From Rufibacter radiotolerans (GTDB lineage: Bacteria > Bacteroidota > Bacteroidia > Cytophagales > Hymenobacteraceae): 64,000 bases of DNA. The position numbers and the translations under genes were made by a program. The notes under the pieces were generated by a model that worked only from the letters and a program-made list of their open reading frames with translations, was not told the origin of the DNA and made no database searches. Below are positions 31,257 to 39,659 of the stretch, one piece after another. The DNA is taken from positions 1 to 64,000 of the forward strand of contig NZ_CP010777.1 in assembly GCF_001078055.1 (NCBI RefSeq). The letters run 5' to 3'. Positions within the stretch are counted from its first letter, which is position 1, and each line of letters starts with the position of its first letter.

Positions 31257-31383
31257 TTCCTTGAACTCTTGGGTTGTGTTCTACTAGTATCCCTGCGTGC
31301 ATTTTACCGTTTGCAGGGTGAAAAATTCAAATTGTTAAGATTTTTCCGGTTGGGCAAGTAATTGTGCCTTTCCCCGGAAAGGT

Positions 31384-31419
31384 GTTTTGAGGCCGTTTTT
31401 GGCAAAGTAGCTAAAAAAC
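31384..31419. repeat. Dispersed palindrome, decayed copy
   Basis: GTTTTGAGGCCGTTTTTGG is a good left arm; the right arm (AGTAGCTAAAAAAC) is eroded. It is next to the terminator of the lytic transglycosylase gene and upstream of it in minus-strand terms lies nothing else. Confidence 0.55.
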
Positions 31420-31450
31420 AAAAAGCATCCCGGGCCTAGACCCGAGATGC
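31412..31450 (-). terminator. Terminator of tatA-gatA-lytic transglycosylase
   Basis: Stem GCATCCCGGG (31425-31434) with CCCGAGATGC (31441-31450), loop of 6 nt. On the minus strand it is followed by TTTTTGTTTTTTAG. It lies 22 nt past the stop codon at 31473. Confidence 0.88.
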
Positions 31451-31472
31451 CGTACATTTCTTTGCGACCAGA

Positions 31473-33059
31473 TCAGCCTACAATCAGCTTCATGCCGGGT
31501 TTCAACTCATCGCCTTTCAGCTTGTTGGCTTTTCTTAGTTGCTCCACGCTCACGTTGTTGTACCGCTTGGAGATATTCCAGAGGGTGTCACCGGGCTGCA
31601 CGTGGTGCACCTTTGGTTTTTCAATAATAGCTGCTTTTTTGGCCGGGGTTTTCTTAGGCGTTACTACCGCCATGGCCGCGCCCTCTTTGGGCATGCCTTC
31701 GGCGTTAGGGCCTGAGGTTTTGCCTACTGCGGTGCCAGGCTCTTCTGCAGAAGCAAGCAAGGTGTTCTCTACCAGGGAATCTGTTTTCAGAGAACCGTTA
31801 AGTTCTCCTGGAGTGCCAGGTTTAAAGACCACCAGCTTTTGCTGGGCCACCAGTGTGTTGCCGGAAATCTTGTTCCAGGACTTTAACTGCGCCACGGTCA
31901 CATTCTGCGCCTGGGCAATCTTGGAGAGGTTATCGCCGCGGCGCACGGTGTAATAAGACTTAGCCGTAGGATTGGTTTCTTTGCCTGCGGTGTCTTTTAC
32001 CACGGGCTCTGCTTTGGCCAGCATAGTGGTTGGGGCCAGCGGGGCTATAGTAGGCGTCTTCTTCCTTACTGGAGATTTGTAGCGTGCCGAGTCCAGTACC
32101 GCCAGGCGGTTCTCCGCCAGGAAAGGCCGTACGTCAGCCGGAATGCGGAGCGGGAAATTGGTCACGTTCTCCGGGATGTGCTTCAGCTTCAAGGCCGGGT
32201 TCAGGTTGGCGATCTGGTCTTCAGGCAGGTTCAGCTGCAGGGCCAGCAATTTCAGGTCCAACGGTTGGCTGATCAGCAGCGTGTCCAGGGCGATAGGCAA
32301 CTGTGGGTTGGCGGCGCGGAGGTTGTGGTCCTGGGCGTGGTTCAGGGTGTACACCAGGGCCGTGAAAGACGGTACGTAGCTGCGGGTCTCTTTAGGCAGG
32401 TAAGGATAAATACCCCAGAAGGTTTTCTTTCCGCCGGAGCGGGCAATGGCTTTCTTTACGTTGCCCGGACCGCAGTTATAGGCGGCCAGCGCCATTTCCC
32501 AGCTCCCGAACATGCGGTGCAGCTGCTTCAGGAATTTGCAGGCCGCCTCGGTTGATTTCTCGGGGTCCATACGCTCGTCCAGATAATGGTTCTGCACCAG
32601 CCTGAAATCATTGGCTGTGGGCGTCATGAACTGCCACAGACCTACCGCCTTTGCCGAAGACACTGCCTTGGGCAGCAAGGCAGATTCCACCACCGCCAGG
32701 TACTTGAGCTCATCTGGCATGCCGTGCTTGGCCAGGTACTTCTCAAACATAGGGAAGTACAGCGGCTGCCGGTCCAGCACCCGCTTGGTGTACTTGCGGT
32801 TCCTAATGGTGAAATAGTCAATTAACCCTCTTACCTGCTTGTTGAACTCCAGCGGAATTTCCTGCTCCAGACAGCTCAGGCGGTCCTGGATAAGTTCATC
32901 GGTTTCTACCGGAATGAACTCAATGGAGTCAGTGAATACCTTAAGGGAGTCTTTTACTTGCAGTACCGGAAGCTCCGGTACGGTGGCCTGGCGGGCTTGG
33001 GTAGCAGAGGCCAGGCCCAATGTAAGTACAAGGCCAGTAAGAAAGGTAAATTTGTGCAT
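31473..33059 (-). CDS. Membrane-bound lytic murein transglycosylase D-like, with two LysM domains
   Basis: 528 residues with an N-terminal signal sequence (TGLVLTLGLASATQA). The SLT catalytic domain (about residues 110-260) has the catalytic Glu in VVESALLPKAVSSAKAVGLW and the structural motif LAAYNCGPGNV. Two LysM repeats follow: YTVRRGDNLSKIAQ (about residues 370-412) and HHVQPGDTLWNISK (about 485-527). The enzyme cleaves the MurNAc-GlcNAc bond, leaving anhydro-muropeptides, and LysM anchors it to the wall. The start codon overlaps the gatA stop by one base (TAATG), so it is translationally coupled to gatA. Confidence 0.93.
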   Translation of the reverse strand: MHKFTFLTGLVLTLGLASATQARQATVPELPVLQVKDSLKVFTDSIEFIPVETDELIQDRLSCLEQEIPLEFNKQVRGLIDYFTIRNRKYTKRVLDRQPLYFPMFEKYLAKHGMPDELKYLAVVESALLPKAVSSAKAVGLWQFMTPTANDFRLVQNHYLDERMDPEKSTEAACKFLKQLHRMFGSWEMALAAYNCGPGNVKKAIARSGGKKTFWGIYPYLPKETRSYVPSFTALVYTLNHAQDHNLRAANPQLPIALDTLLISQPLDLKLLALQLNLPEDQIANLNPALKLKHIPENVTNFPLRIPADVRPFLAENRLAVLDSARYKSPVRKKTPTIAPLAPTTMLAKAEPVVKDTAGKETNPTAKSYYTVRRGDNLSKIAQAQNVTVAQLKSWNKISGNTLVAQQKLVVFKPGTPGELNGSLKTDSLVENTLLASAEEPGTAVGKTSGPNAEGMPKEGAAMAVVTPKKTPAKKAAIIEKPKVHHVQPGDTLWNISKRYNNVSVEQLRKANKLKGDELKPGMKLIVG

Positions 33060-34495
33060 TAGGCGGTTACTTGTGGTTGATGGTTCATCAGTTGTTTGGA
33101 GAACGCAAACAATTGCTCTTCCCCAAAAGCTTTGGTCATCACTTGCACCCCAATTGGTAGCCCTGCGGCGTCATGCCCAATTGGTAACGAAATAGCCGGA
33201 ATGCCTGCCAGGTTTGCCTGTACCGTGTAAATGTCTTCCAGGTACATGGCCAGCGGGTCTTTGGTGTTTTCCCCTATCTTAAAGGCCGTGGTAGGGGTGG
33301 TAGGTACAATCAGAAAATCGTATTGGCTTAAGAGCTCATCGGTTTTCTCTTTGATAAGGCGGCGTACCTGTTGCGCCTTGGTATAATAAGCGTCATAATA
33401 ATCAGCGGAGAGCACAAACGTACCCAGCATAATGCGGCGCTGCACCTCTTTCCCGAACCCTTCAGAACGGGTTTTCTTGTACATAGACGCCAGGTCCGTG
33501 GAATTCTCGCTCCGGAACCCGTACTTCACCCCGTCATACCGGCCTAGGTTAGAACTGGCCTCGGCGGTGGTAAGAATGTAGTAGGTGGGGACAATATAGT
33601 CTAAAAATGGGAATTCTACGGGCTCTACCGTATGGCCTTCCGCCTTTAACTGATCCAGGACACCCTGCACAGCCGTTTTCACCTCAGCATTTAAGCCGGG
33701 GCTGTCAAAAGAATCACTGATGAAGCCAATGCGGGCCGGGCGGTCAAAGGAAAGGTTCTGGCTGTAGGCCGGCACGGGGCGCTGGCTTACGGTGGCGTCA
33801 AATTCATCGGCGCCCGCCATTACTTCTAATAACAAAGCGGCATCTTCCACGCTGTGGGTCATGACGCCAATCTGGTCAAAAGAAGAAGCATAGGCAATAA
33901 GCCCGTAGCGCGAGATGCGTGAATAGGTAGGTTTCATGCCCACCACGCCGCAATAGGCCGCGGGTTGGCGCACAGAGCCGCCGGTGTCTGAACCGATGGA
34001 GGCGAGGCAAAGGTCTGCCTGCACCGCCACCGCCGATCCGCCGGAAGAACCGCCCGGCACGCGGGTGTTATCTACGTCATTGAGCGCTGGACCGAACGAG
34101 GAATTCTCGTTGGAACCGCCCATGGCAAACTCGTCACAGTTCTGACGGCCAATGATAATGGCGTCTTCCTGCAACAGGCGCTGCACGGCAGTAGCAGTGT
34201 AAAGGGATTGGAAACCGTTCAGGATCTGGCTGGCGGCCTGCAGCGTGTGGCCCTCATAGGCCAGCACGTCTTTGATGCCAATCACCATTCCGGCCAGTTT
34301 TCCGGCGGTGCCGGCTTGTATTTTGGCATCCACTTCTTCGGCTTGCCGAAGGGCCTCTTCTTCAAACACCTCCAGAAACGCGTTCAAATGGCGTTTGGCG
34401 GCTATGTTCTGCAGGTAACGTTCCACCAGAAGACGGCAGGAGAGCGAACCTCTGCCTATCTCCTCGCGGATAGCGTCAAGGGATGTATAGCGCAT
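33059..34495 (-). CDS. gatA: Asp-tRNA(Asn)/Glu-tRNA(Gln) amidotransferase subunit A
   Basis: 478 residues, the normal length. The amidase Ser-cisSer-Lys triad is visible: Lys in GIKDVLAYEG (about residue 75), the cis-Ser and nucleophile Ser in GGSSGGSAVAV...GSDTGGSVRQPAAYCG (about 148-180). GatA releases ammonia from glutamine for amidation of misacylated tRNA by GatB; gatB and gatC are not in this window, as is common for scattered gat genes. It begins 3 nt after tatA and ends overlapping the lytic transglycosylase start, forming a tight three-gene unit. Confidence 0.96.
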   Translation of the reverse strand: MRYTSLDAIREEIGRGSLSCRLLVERYLQNIAAKRHLNAFLEVFEEEALRQAEEVDAKIQAGTAGKLAGMVIGIKDVLAYEGHTLQAASQILNGFQSLYTATAVQRLLQEDAIIIGRQNCDEFAMGGSNENSSFGPALNDVDNTRVPGGSSGGSAVAVQADLCLASIGSDTGGSVRQPAAYCGVVGMKPTYSRISRYGLIAYASSFDQIGVMTHSVEDAALLLEVMAGADEFDATVSQRPVPAYSQNLSFDRPARIGFISDSFDSPGLNAEVKTAVQGVLDQLKAEGHTVEPVEFPFLDYIVPTYYILTTAEASSNLGRYDGVKYGFRSENSTDLASMYKKTRSEGFGKEVQRRIMLGTFVLSADYYDAYYTKAQQVRRLIKEKTDELLSQYDFLIVPTTPTTAFKIGENTKDPLAMYLEDIYTVQANLAGIPAISLPIGHDAAGLPIGVQVMTKAFGEEQLFAFSKQLMNHQPQVTA

Positions 34496-34498
34496 GAA

Positions 34499-34867
34499 TT
34501 AAACGTTCGGGTTGTGGGGAGTAGGGTTCACGGGCGCGTTTTCAGGAGTACCAGTATTGGTATATGGCGCGTTACCGTTGTTGTATGGGGCATTGTTATT
34601 ATAACCTGGGCCTGGGTTGGTGTAGCCGGGGCCGTTGTTATAATTGTTTCTGTTCTGGGTATTGGAATAGCGGTCCTCAGTTGAGGCGTTCTCAATATCG
34701 TTCTTGATCTCTTTGGTGGCGTCTTTGAACTCCCGGATACCTTTTCCTAAGCCACGGGCCAGGTCTGGAATACGCTTGGCACCAAACAACAACAAAACGA
34801 TCAAGACAAGAACAATGATTTCGCCGGTGCCCAGATTACCGATAAATAAAAGGTTGGATAACAACAT
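34499..34867 (-). CDS. tatA: Twin-arginine translocase subunit TatA/TatE family
   Basis: 122 residues. An N-terminal membrane helix (GTGEIIVLVLIVLLLFG) is followed by the amphipathic-helix signature GAKRIPDLARGLGKGIREFK, as in TatA. Past about residue 65 the tail is low complexity, very rich in Asn, Tyr, Gly and Pro (for example NRNNYNNGPGYTNPGPGY), which is not typical of E. coli TatA. TatA forms the pore for folded, cofactor-containing proteins. tatC is not in the window. First gene of tatA-gatA-lytic transglycosylase and divergent from the EEP-family gene. Confidence 0.93.
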   Translation of the reverse strand: MLLSNLLFIGNLGTGEIIVLVLIVLLLFGAKRIPDLARGLGKGIREFKDATKEIKNDIENASTEDRYSNTQNRNNYNNGPGYTNPGPGYNNNAPYNNGNAPYTNTGTPENAPVNPTPHNPNV

Positions 34868-34992
34868 AGCTGTACTAATAAGGTGTTAAGAATGTAAAAT
34901 TAGGGTATAATTTTCAATTACTGCGCACATTTTCTGAAGATTAAACGCATGGTCGGTGCCGTTAGTACAGAAGGTACTGGTGTTTGCGTTCC

Positions 34993-35028
34993 CGTTTAGC
35001 GGCTGTTTTACTCAAAGTGGCGGTAAAT
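34993..35028. repeat. Dispersed palindrome, decayed copy
   Basis: CGTTTAGCGGCTGTTTTAC and an eroded right arm (CAAAGTGGCGGTAAATG) in the divergent gap between tatA and the EEP-family gene. Block spacing fits the family but the match is weak. Confidence 0.4.
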
Positions 35029-35102
35029 GAGGTTGAACCTACGTTTTTTTATTAGCCTGCGGTTTTTTGCGTAGGTTTACTTCTGTCTTTTAACTTTTAC
35101 CT

Positions 35103-36197
35103 GTGTTTAGGAAGTTCCTGTCTTTTCTTACGGCGCTGTCTACCGGCTGGCTTTTACTGGGGGTGCTCTGCCAGTACGTGCCGCCGCACCTTTTCTGGCC
35201 CGCCGGGTTTATTGCCATGTCGTTGCCGGGCGCCCTGGTCCTGAACGCGGTGTTGCTGCTGCTCTGGCTCTGGCAACGGCCGCTCTGGGCTTTGCTGCCT
35301 TTGCTGCTTCTGGTTTTGACCTGGAGCCAGCACACCCGTTACTTTACCCTCAACACCCCAGACGCGCAGCCGGAGCCTGAGGACCAACGCATAAAAGTGT
35401 TGAGCTACAACGTGCGGGTCTTTAATGTGTACGGCCACCTGCACGCCCATGACCCGGGCCTGCCCGAAAAGGAAATGACCTGGGTAGCTGAACACCCCGC
35501 CGATATTCTCTGCCTGCAGGAGTTCTACCATGACAAAACAGACCGCACCTACAACAGCCGCAAGCGGATTGGCAAGGAGCAGGGGCGGGAGGTCTACGTA
35601 GGCAAAGCGTTAGTGAATCACATTGGCGCCGAGTTTGGGTTAGCTATTTTTACCCGCTTCCCAGTGCTCAGCAAAGGAACCGTGACCTTTGACCGGCCCA
35701 CCAAGAACCAGGTGATTTACGTGGATGTGAAGTTGCCCTCAGAAGACACCCTGCGCGTGTACAACATGCACCTGGAGTCTATGGCAATAGAAGAGAAAGA
35801 CGTGGCGGAGGCCGTGCAGAGTGAGACAGGCCTCAAAACCAAAGGCCGCAACATTGCCCGCCGTTTAAAGGGGGGCTTCATTGCCCGCAGCCACCAGGTT
35901 CAGCGCCTGCTGGAACACATAGAGGCCAGCCCCTACCCGGTGCTCCTTTGCGGCGACCTGAATGATATTCCCAGCTCCTATACCTACCAGCAACTGCGCC
36001 GCCAATTGAATAACAGCTTTGAGGCCGGCGGAAGCGGCTTCGGGTTCACCTATAACGGCAGCCTGCCGCTCCGCATAGACAACCAGTTCTTCAGCCCTGA
36101 ACTGGAACTGCTTCAATTTGACGTGCGCCAGCAGATCCAGTTCACCGACCATTTTCCGGTAGAGGCCACCTATTTGCTCACCCGGAAGGATTTTTAG
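35103..36197 (+). CDS. Endonuclease/exonuclease/phosphatase family membrane protein
   Basis: 364 residues from a GTG start at 35103. About three membrane helices (residues 10-80) are followed by an EEP domain: KVLSYNVRVFN, the catalytic Glu in ILCLQEFYHD, NMHLES, the metal/catalytic CGDLNDIPSSYTYQQL, and the closing His in FTDHFPVEATY. Bacteroidota proteins of this layout are anchored in the inner membrane with the EEP domain probably outside; the substrate (phosphodiester or phosphate ester) is unknown. It is divergent from tatA. The GTG was chosen because no ATG is found nearby and the first helix starts right after. Confidence 0.85.
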   Translation: MFRKFLSFLTALSTGWLLLGVLCQYVPPHLFWPAGFIAMSLPGALVLNAVLLLLWLWQRPLWALLPLLLLVLTWSQHTRYFTLNTPDAQPEPEDQRIKVLSYNVRVFNVYGHLHAHDPGLPEKEMTWVAEHPADILCLQEFYHDKTDRTYNSRKRIGKEQGREVYVGKALVNHIGAEFGLAIFTRFPVLSKGTVTFDRPTKNQVIYVDVKLPSEDTLRVYNMHLESMAIEEKDVAEAVQSETGLKTKGRNIARRLKGGFIARSHQVQRLLEHIEASPYPVLLCGDLNDIPSSYTYQQLRRQLNNSFEAGGSGFGFTYNGSLPLRIDNQFFSPELELLQFDVRQQIQFTDHFPVEATYLLTRKDF

Positions 36198-36212
36198 GGA
36201 GGAAGGTTTTTT

Positions 36213-36251
36213 CGTTTTGAGGCTGTTTTTTGAAAAACAGCTCCAAAACGG
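36213..36251. repeat. Dispersed palindrome, copy 7
   Basis: CGTTTTGAGGCTGTTTTTT with GAAAAACAGCTCCAAAACG; nearly perfect. It is 15 nt after the EEP-family stop codon and is followed by GTTTTATC, so it may double as that gene's terminator. Confidence 0.88.
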
Positions 36252-36447
36252 TTTTATCTGCAAAATTGGGTCATCCCCCTACCCCCTTCAAAGGGGGACG
36301 AAATGCGTGGTTAGCTTTTTCCCATGGCGCGGATTGACTTCCGTGCCTTTTTTAATTTTAGTTATTCACTCTGCAGATGTGCTCTCTTGTGTAAACACCC
36401 CTCTGCGCTCCCCTCAAGGGGAGAGTCTGCGTCGAAGAGGTGGGACA

Positions 36448-36487
36448 GCGCTTTAGGCCTGTTTTCCGGAAAACGTGCTGAAAACGC
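36448..36487. repeat. Dispersed palindrome, copy 8
   Basis: GCGCTTTAGGCCTGTTTTCC with GGAAAACGTGCTGAAAACGC. Second copy in the gap between the EEP-family gene and cysS. Confidence 0.8.
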
Positions 36488-36519
36488 CCTAATCCAATCC
36501 CCAGCATTCCCCGATTCCA

Positions 36520-36639
36520 GTCTTTACCTCGAGCGCCTCGCTTGTGGCCCTGCAACAGCTCTAGCTAAGAGCAGAAGGCAAAGCGGCCGCAAGGGCAGTG
36601 CGAGGGGGAAAGACGGGGCCCCGCGGCCGTGAGCGCTCG
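36520..36639. ncRNA. Candidate structured RNA or structured repeat
   Basis: Four stems nest inside one another: GTCTTT (36520-36525) with AAAGAC (36609-36614), CCTCGC (36536-36541) with GCGAGG (36600-36605), GCCCT (36547-36551) with AGGGC (36592-36596), and GCTCT (36558-36562) with AGAGC (36568-36572). CGAGCGC (36530-36536) can alternatively pair with GCGCTCG (36633-36639). The segment is more GC-rich than its flanks. No promoter was found and no known RNA family was recognised, so this rests on visible complementarity only. Confidence 0.3.
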
Positions 36640-36778
36640 GAGGGAAAAAATGAAACATTACAGCATAAGGACTCAGGCATTAGCGGCCAATCCAAGGCAA
36701 TTGCAGAATGGGCAACACGAAAATCATCAGCAGCCACTAAGTCATCAAAAGCGGGATTGCATGCACAAAACCAAAACT

Positions 36779-36816
36779 CTGTTTTAAGCCTGTTTTCCTG
36801 AAAACACCCTCAAAAG
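36779..36816. repeat. Dispersed palindrome, copy 9
   Basis: CTGTTTTAAGCCTGTTTTCC followed by TGAAAACACCCTCAAAAG; right arm slightly decayed. Third copy in the cysS upstream gap. Confidence 0.75.
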
Positions 36817-36900
36817 AGACTGCCCACCTCAAAACGCAAAGAAAAAAGCAGCGAAAGCACCAGAACCGCGTACCGTTACTACAAGTACCAGTAAGTTTTA

Positions 36901-36908
36901 TAATTTTG
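36901..36908 (+). promoter_or_regulatory. cysS -7 promoter box at the start codon
   Basis: TAATTTTG is an exact match to the Bacteroidota -7 consensus TAnnTTTG and ends 4 nt before the cysS ATG (36913). Transcription would begin at or next to the start codon, giving a leaderless mRNA. No clear TTTG -33 box stands 19-21 nt upstream. Confidence 0.55.
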
Positions 36909-36912
36909 CCGC

Positions 36913-38403
36913 ATGAACCACCCGTTATCTCTATATAATACGCTTACCCGCACCAAGGAAAAGTTTGAGCCCCTGCATGCTCCGTTTGTGGGGCTGTATG
37001 TCTGCGGACCCACGGTGTATGGGCACGCGCATTTGGGCCACGCCCGGCCCTATATCACCTTTGACGTGCTTCGTAGGTACATGCAGTACCTGGGCTACAA
37101 GGTGCGCTACGTGCGCAACATCACAGATGTAGGCCACCTGCAGAATGACGCCGACGAGGGAGAGGATAAGATTGAGAAATATGCCAAGGCGCACCAGCTG
37201 GAGCCCATGGAGGTGGTGCAGCAGTACACCAACAGCTTCCATGAAGACATGGCCCGCCTGAACGTATTGCCCCCAGACATTGAGCCCCGCGCCTCGGGCC
37301 ACATCATTGAGCAGATTGAGATGATCCAAGAGATTCTGGCCAACGGGCTGGCCTATGAAGTAAACGGGTCTGTGTATTTTGACGTGCCGGCCTATAACAA
37401 AGAACACCATTACGGAAAGCTTTCGGGCCGCGTGGTGGAGGATCTGATGAATAACACCCGTGAGCTGGAAGGGCAGCAGGAGAAAAAATCGCCGCTGGAT
37501 TTCGCGCTCTGGAAGAAGGCTTCGGCCAGCCACATCATGCGCTGGAGTTCGCCCTGGTCAGACGGGTTCCCGGGCTGGCACCTGGAATGCTCGGCCATGA
37601 GCCGGAAATACCTGGGCCAGCAGTTTGACATCCATGGCGGCGGATTGGACCTCATGTTCCCGCACCACGAGTGCGAGATTGCCCAAAGCCAGGCCAGCGA
37701 CAACCACACCGATGCCGCCCGCTTCTGGATGCACAACAACCTCATCACCATCAACGGGAAGAAGATGGGCAAGTCACTCAACAACTTCATCACGCTGGGC
37801 GAGTTGTTTACCGGTACTCATGAGTTGTTGCAGCAGGCGTATTCACCCATGACGGTGCGCTTCTTTATTCTGCAGGCGCATTACCGCAGCACCTTAGACT
37901 TCAGTAATGAAGGCTTGCAGGCGGCCCGCAAAGGCTACCTGAAAGTGATGAATGGCCTGCGTATTTTGGACCAGCTGCAGTACCCGGCCGGCGCCGGAGC
38001 CGTAGACGCCCAAGCCGATGAGGAAATCCAAAAGCTCACCGCTGAGCTGCTCGCGCCGCTTAATGATGACCTGAACACGGCCAAAACCATTGCGGCGCTG
38101 TTCAACCTGCTTAAGAAAATCAACAGCATGCATACCGGCGGCTTTAAGCTGGAAACCATTTCTGAGGAGACTTTCACCCAAATGCGCGCCCAATACCGCA
38201 CCACGGTGCTTGACATCCTGGGCCTCAAGGAAGAACAGACCACCGATGCGCAGGCGCTGCTCAACGTGGTGCTAGGGTTTTACAAAGAAGCCAAGGAAAG
38301 CAAAGACTACGGTCGGGTAGACGTCATCAGGGCGCAGCTCAAAGCGCAGGGCATTGTAATCAAAGACATGAAAACCGGAATTGACTGGGCCTATGAAGAA
38401 TAA
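36913..38403 (+). CDS. cysS: Cysteinyl-tRNA synthetase
   Basis: 496 residues. A class I synthetase: the HIGH motif is HLGH at residues 40-43 ([17 protein letters not shown]) with zinc ligand C31 in the same segment. Further zinc ligands are in [10 protein letters not shown] and in [11 protein letters not shown], and the KMSKS loop is KKMGKSLNN. The C-terminal DALR-type helical domain is present and length is normal. It charges tRNA(Cys) with cysteine. The stop is followed 1 nt later by the ATG of the glutaminyl-cyclase-like gene, indicating co-transcription. Confidence 0.97.
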   Translation: MNHPLSLYNTLTRTKEKFEPLHAPFVGLYVCGPTVYGHAHLGHARPYITFDVLRRYMQYLGYKVRYVRNITDVGHLQNDADEGEDKIEKYAKAHQLEPMEVVQQYTNSFHEDMARLNVLPPDIEPRASGHIIEQIEMIQEILANGLAYEVNGSVYFDVPAYNKEHHYGKLSGRVVEDLMNNTRELEGQQEKKSPLDFALWKKASASHIMRWSSPWSDGFPGWHLECSAMSRKYLGQQFDIHGGGLDLMFPHHECEIAQSQASDNHTDAARFWMHNNLITINGKKMGKSLNNFITLGELFTGTHELLQQAYSPMTVRFFILQAHYRSTLDFSNEGLQAARKGYLKVMNGLRILDQLQYPAGAGAVDAQADEEIQKLTAELLAPLNDDLNTAKTIAALFNLLKKINSMHTGGFKLETISEETFTQMRAQYRTTVLDILGLKEEQTTDAQALLNVVLGFYKEAKESKDYGRVDVIRAQLKAQGIVIKDMKTGIDWAYEE

Positions 38404-38404
38404 T

Positions 38405-39406
38405 ATGAAAACACTGGCCTTTGGGCTCATCTTAGCCGCCAGCCTTCCCGCCTGCGACAAATCTGCCAAACAGGAAACGGGCCCGGTCGGGGAAACTACT
38501 ACTGCGGAGGCGGCCACCGTGAATGTTCCCTCGTTTAACGCTGACTCGGCGTACCAGTTTGTGCAGAAGCAGGTCTCGTTTGGGCCGCGGGTACCCAACA
38601 CGCCCGCTCATGAGGCCGCCGGCGATTACCTGATTACTACCTTGAAAGGCTACGGGGCCAATGTGCTGGTGCAGTCCTTCACGGCCAAGGCCTATAACGG
38701 CACGGTCCTAAACCTGCGCAATATTATGGGGCAGATCAACCCTAAGGCTAGCAAGCGCATTTTGCTAGCCGCGCACTGGGACACCCGCCACGTAGCCGAC
38801 AAGGACCCTAAGAACCCCACCAAACCCATAGACGGTGCCAATGACGGGGCCAGCGGGGTAGGGGTTTTGTTGGAGATTGCCCGGCAGTTGCAGGCTAACC
38901 CCTTGCCAGAGAACGTGGGGGTAGACCTCATGCTGTTTGACGGCGAAGACTACGGTCAACCTGACAATACCGGCCCTTACCAGGAAGACACCTGGTGCCT
39001 GGGCTCCCAGTACTGGGCGCAGAACCTGTTGCCTAAAGGCTATTCGGCTAACTACGGTATCTTGCTGGACATGGTAGGCGCCAAAAACGCCCGCTTCGCC
39101 CGTGAGGAGACCAGCCGCGCCTATGCCGGTGATGTGGTGGAGAAAGTGTGGCGCACGGCCCAGAAAATTGGCTACTCAGACTACTTCCCGTTTGTGGATA
39201 GCCCGGGCATCACCGATGACCACACCTACGTGATCAAGCACACCAACATCAGAATGATAGACATTATCGCCTATGACCCCACCAGCCCAGACGGGTTCTT
39301 TGGGCCGTACCACCATAGGCATACAGATAATATGGATGTCATTGACCGCAATACCTTAAAGGCCGTGGGACAGACCCTGCTGCACGTGGTGATGACCGAG
39401 AAATAG
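38405..39406 (+). CDS. M28-type glutaminyl-peptide cyclotransferase-like lipoprotein
   Basis: 333 residues from ATG 38405 (ATG 38393 is a possible alternative). The N-terminus is a lipoprotein signal, with lipobox SLPAC. The M28/glutaminyl cyclase domain shows LLAAHWDTR, the zinc Asp in GANDGASGVG, the Glu in LFDGEDYG, SPGITDDHTYV, and the last zinc His in YHHRHTDN. These fit animal-type (type II) glutaminyl cyclases, which turn N-terminal Gln into pyroglutamate, better than aminopeptidases. This fits the Bacteroidota habit of exposing Gln after signal-peptide cleavage, seen for many proteins in this window. Aminopeptidase activity cannot be excluded. A terminator follows at 39430. Confidence 0.8.
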   Translation: MKTLAFGLILAASLPACDKSAKQETGPVGETTTAEAATVNVPSFNADSAYQFVQKQVSFGPRVPNTPAHEAAGDYLITTLKGYGANVLVQSFTAKAYNGTVLNLRNIMGQINPKASKRILLAAHWDTRHVADKDPKNPTKPIDGANDGASGVGVLLEIARQLQANPLPENVGVDLMLFDGEDYGQPDNTGPYQEDTWCLGSQYWAQNLLPKGYSANYGILLDMVGAKNARFAREETSRAYAGDVVEKVWRTAQKIGYSDYFPFVDSPGITDDHTYVIKHTNIRMIDIIAYDPTSPDGFFGPYHHRHTDNMDVIDRNTLKAVGQTLLHVVMTEK

Positions 39407-39429
39407 GAAACTAAAATAAAAGCTGCCGT

Positions 39430-39470
39430 AAAGCCGTTTTCTGGAAAATATCCGGGGAACGGCTTTTTTT
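39430..39470 (+). terminator. Terminator of cysS-glutaminyl cyclase unit
   Basis: AAAGCCGTT (39430-39438) with AACGGCTTT (39458-39466), then a run of T up to 39470. The loop contains TTCTGGAAAATA, which may be a remnant of the dispersed palindrome. Confidence 0.85.
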
Positions 39471-39556
39471 GGCTTTGGCTAGAACAAAAACGATCCCTAT
39501 TGGTTATACACTCCGTAAGTGTCCTGGCCTGTTTTAACAGATAGTCCTTTGACCTT

Positions 39557-39608
39557 AGCCTGGTCAGAACTTCCCCAAGGGAGCGCGTAAAAGCCAGGCT
39601 TTTGTTTT
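39557..39608 (+). terminator. Possible terminator-like hairpin before arsM
   Basis: AGCCTGG (39557-39563) with CCAGGCT (39594-39600), then TTTGTTTT. The 30-nt loop is long. No gene lies between the previous terminator and this one, so it would end only a short, unidentified transcript. Confidence 0.3.
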
Positions 39609-39659
39609 CTATAACTGCTTTCCAGGAGAAGCTAACTCCCTCTTAATTTACTTTTTCGC

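Larger units (their letters stand above)
36198..36912. other. 715-bp repeat-rich intergenic region upstream of cysS
   Basis: No convincing gene. In order it holds a dispersed palindrome (36213-36251), a CCCCCTT/AAGGGGG palindrome near 36282-36297, a CTCCCCT/AGGGGAG palindrome near 36408-36423, another dispersed palindrome (36448-36487), a GC-rich segment able to form nested stems (36520-36639), a further dispersed palindrome (36779-36816) and the cysS -7 box. Short open frames here have no start signals or recognisable products. Confidence 0.7.

Noticed and set aside
36217..36801. Short open frames in the gap before cysS
   Set aside because: They run through palindromes and the structured segment, have no start signals and no recognisable product.
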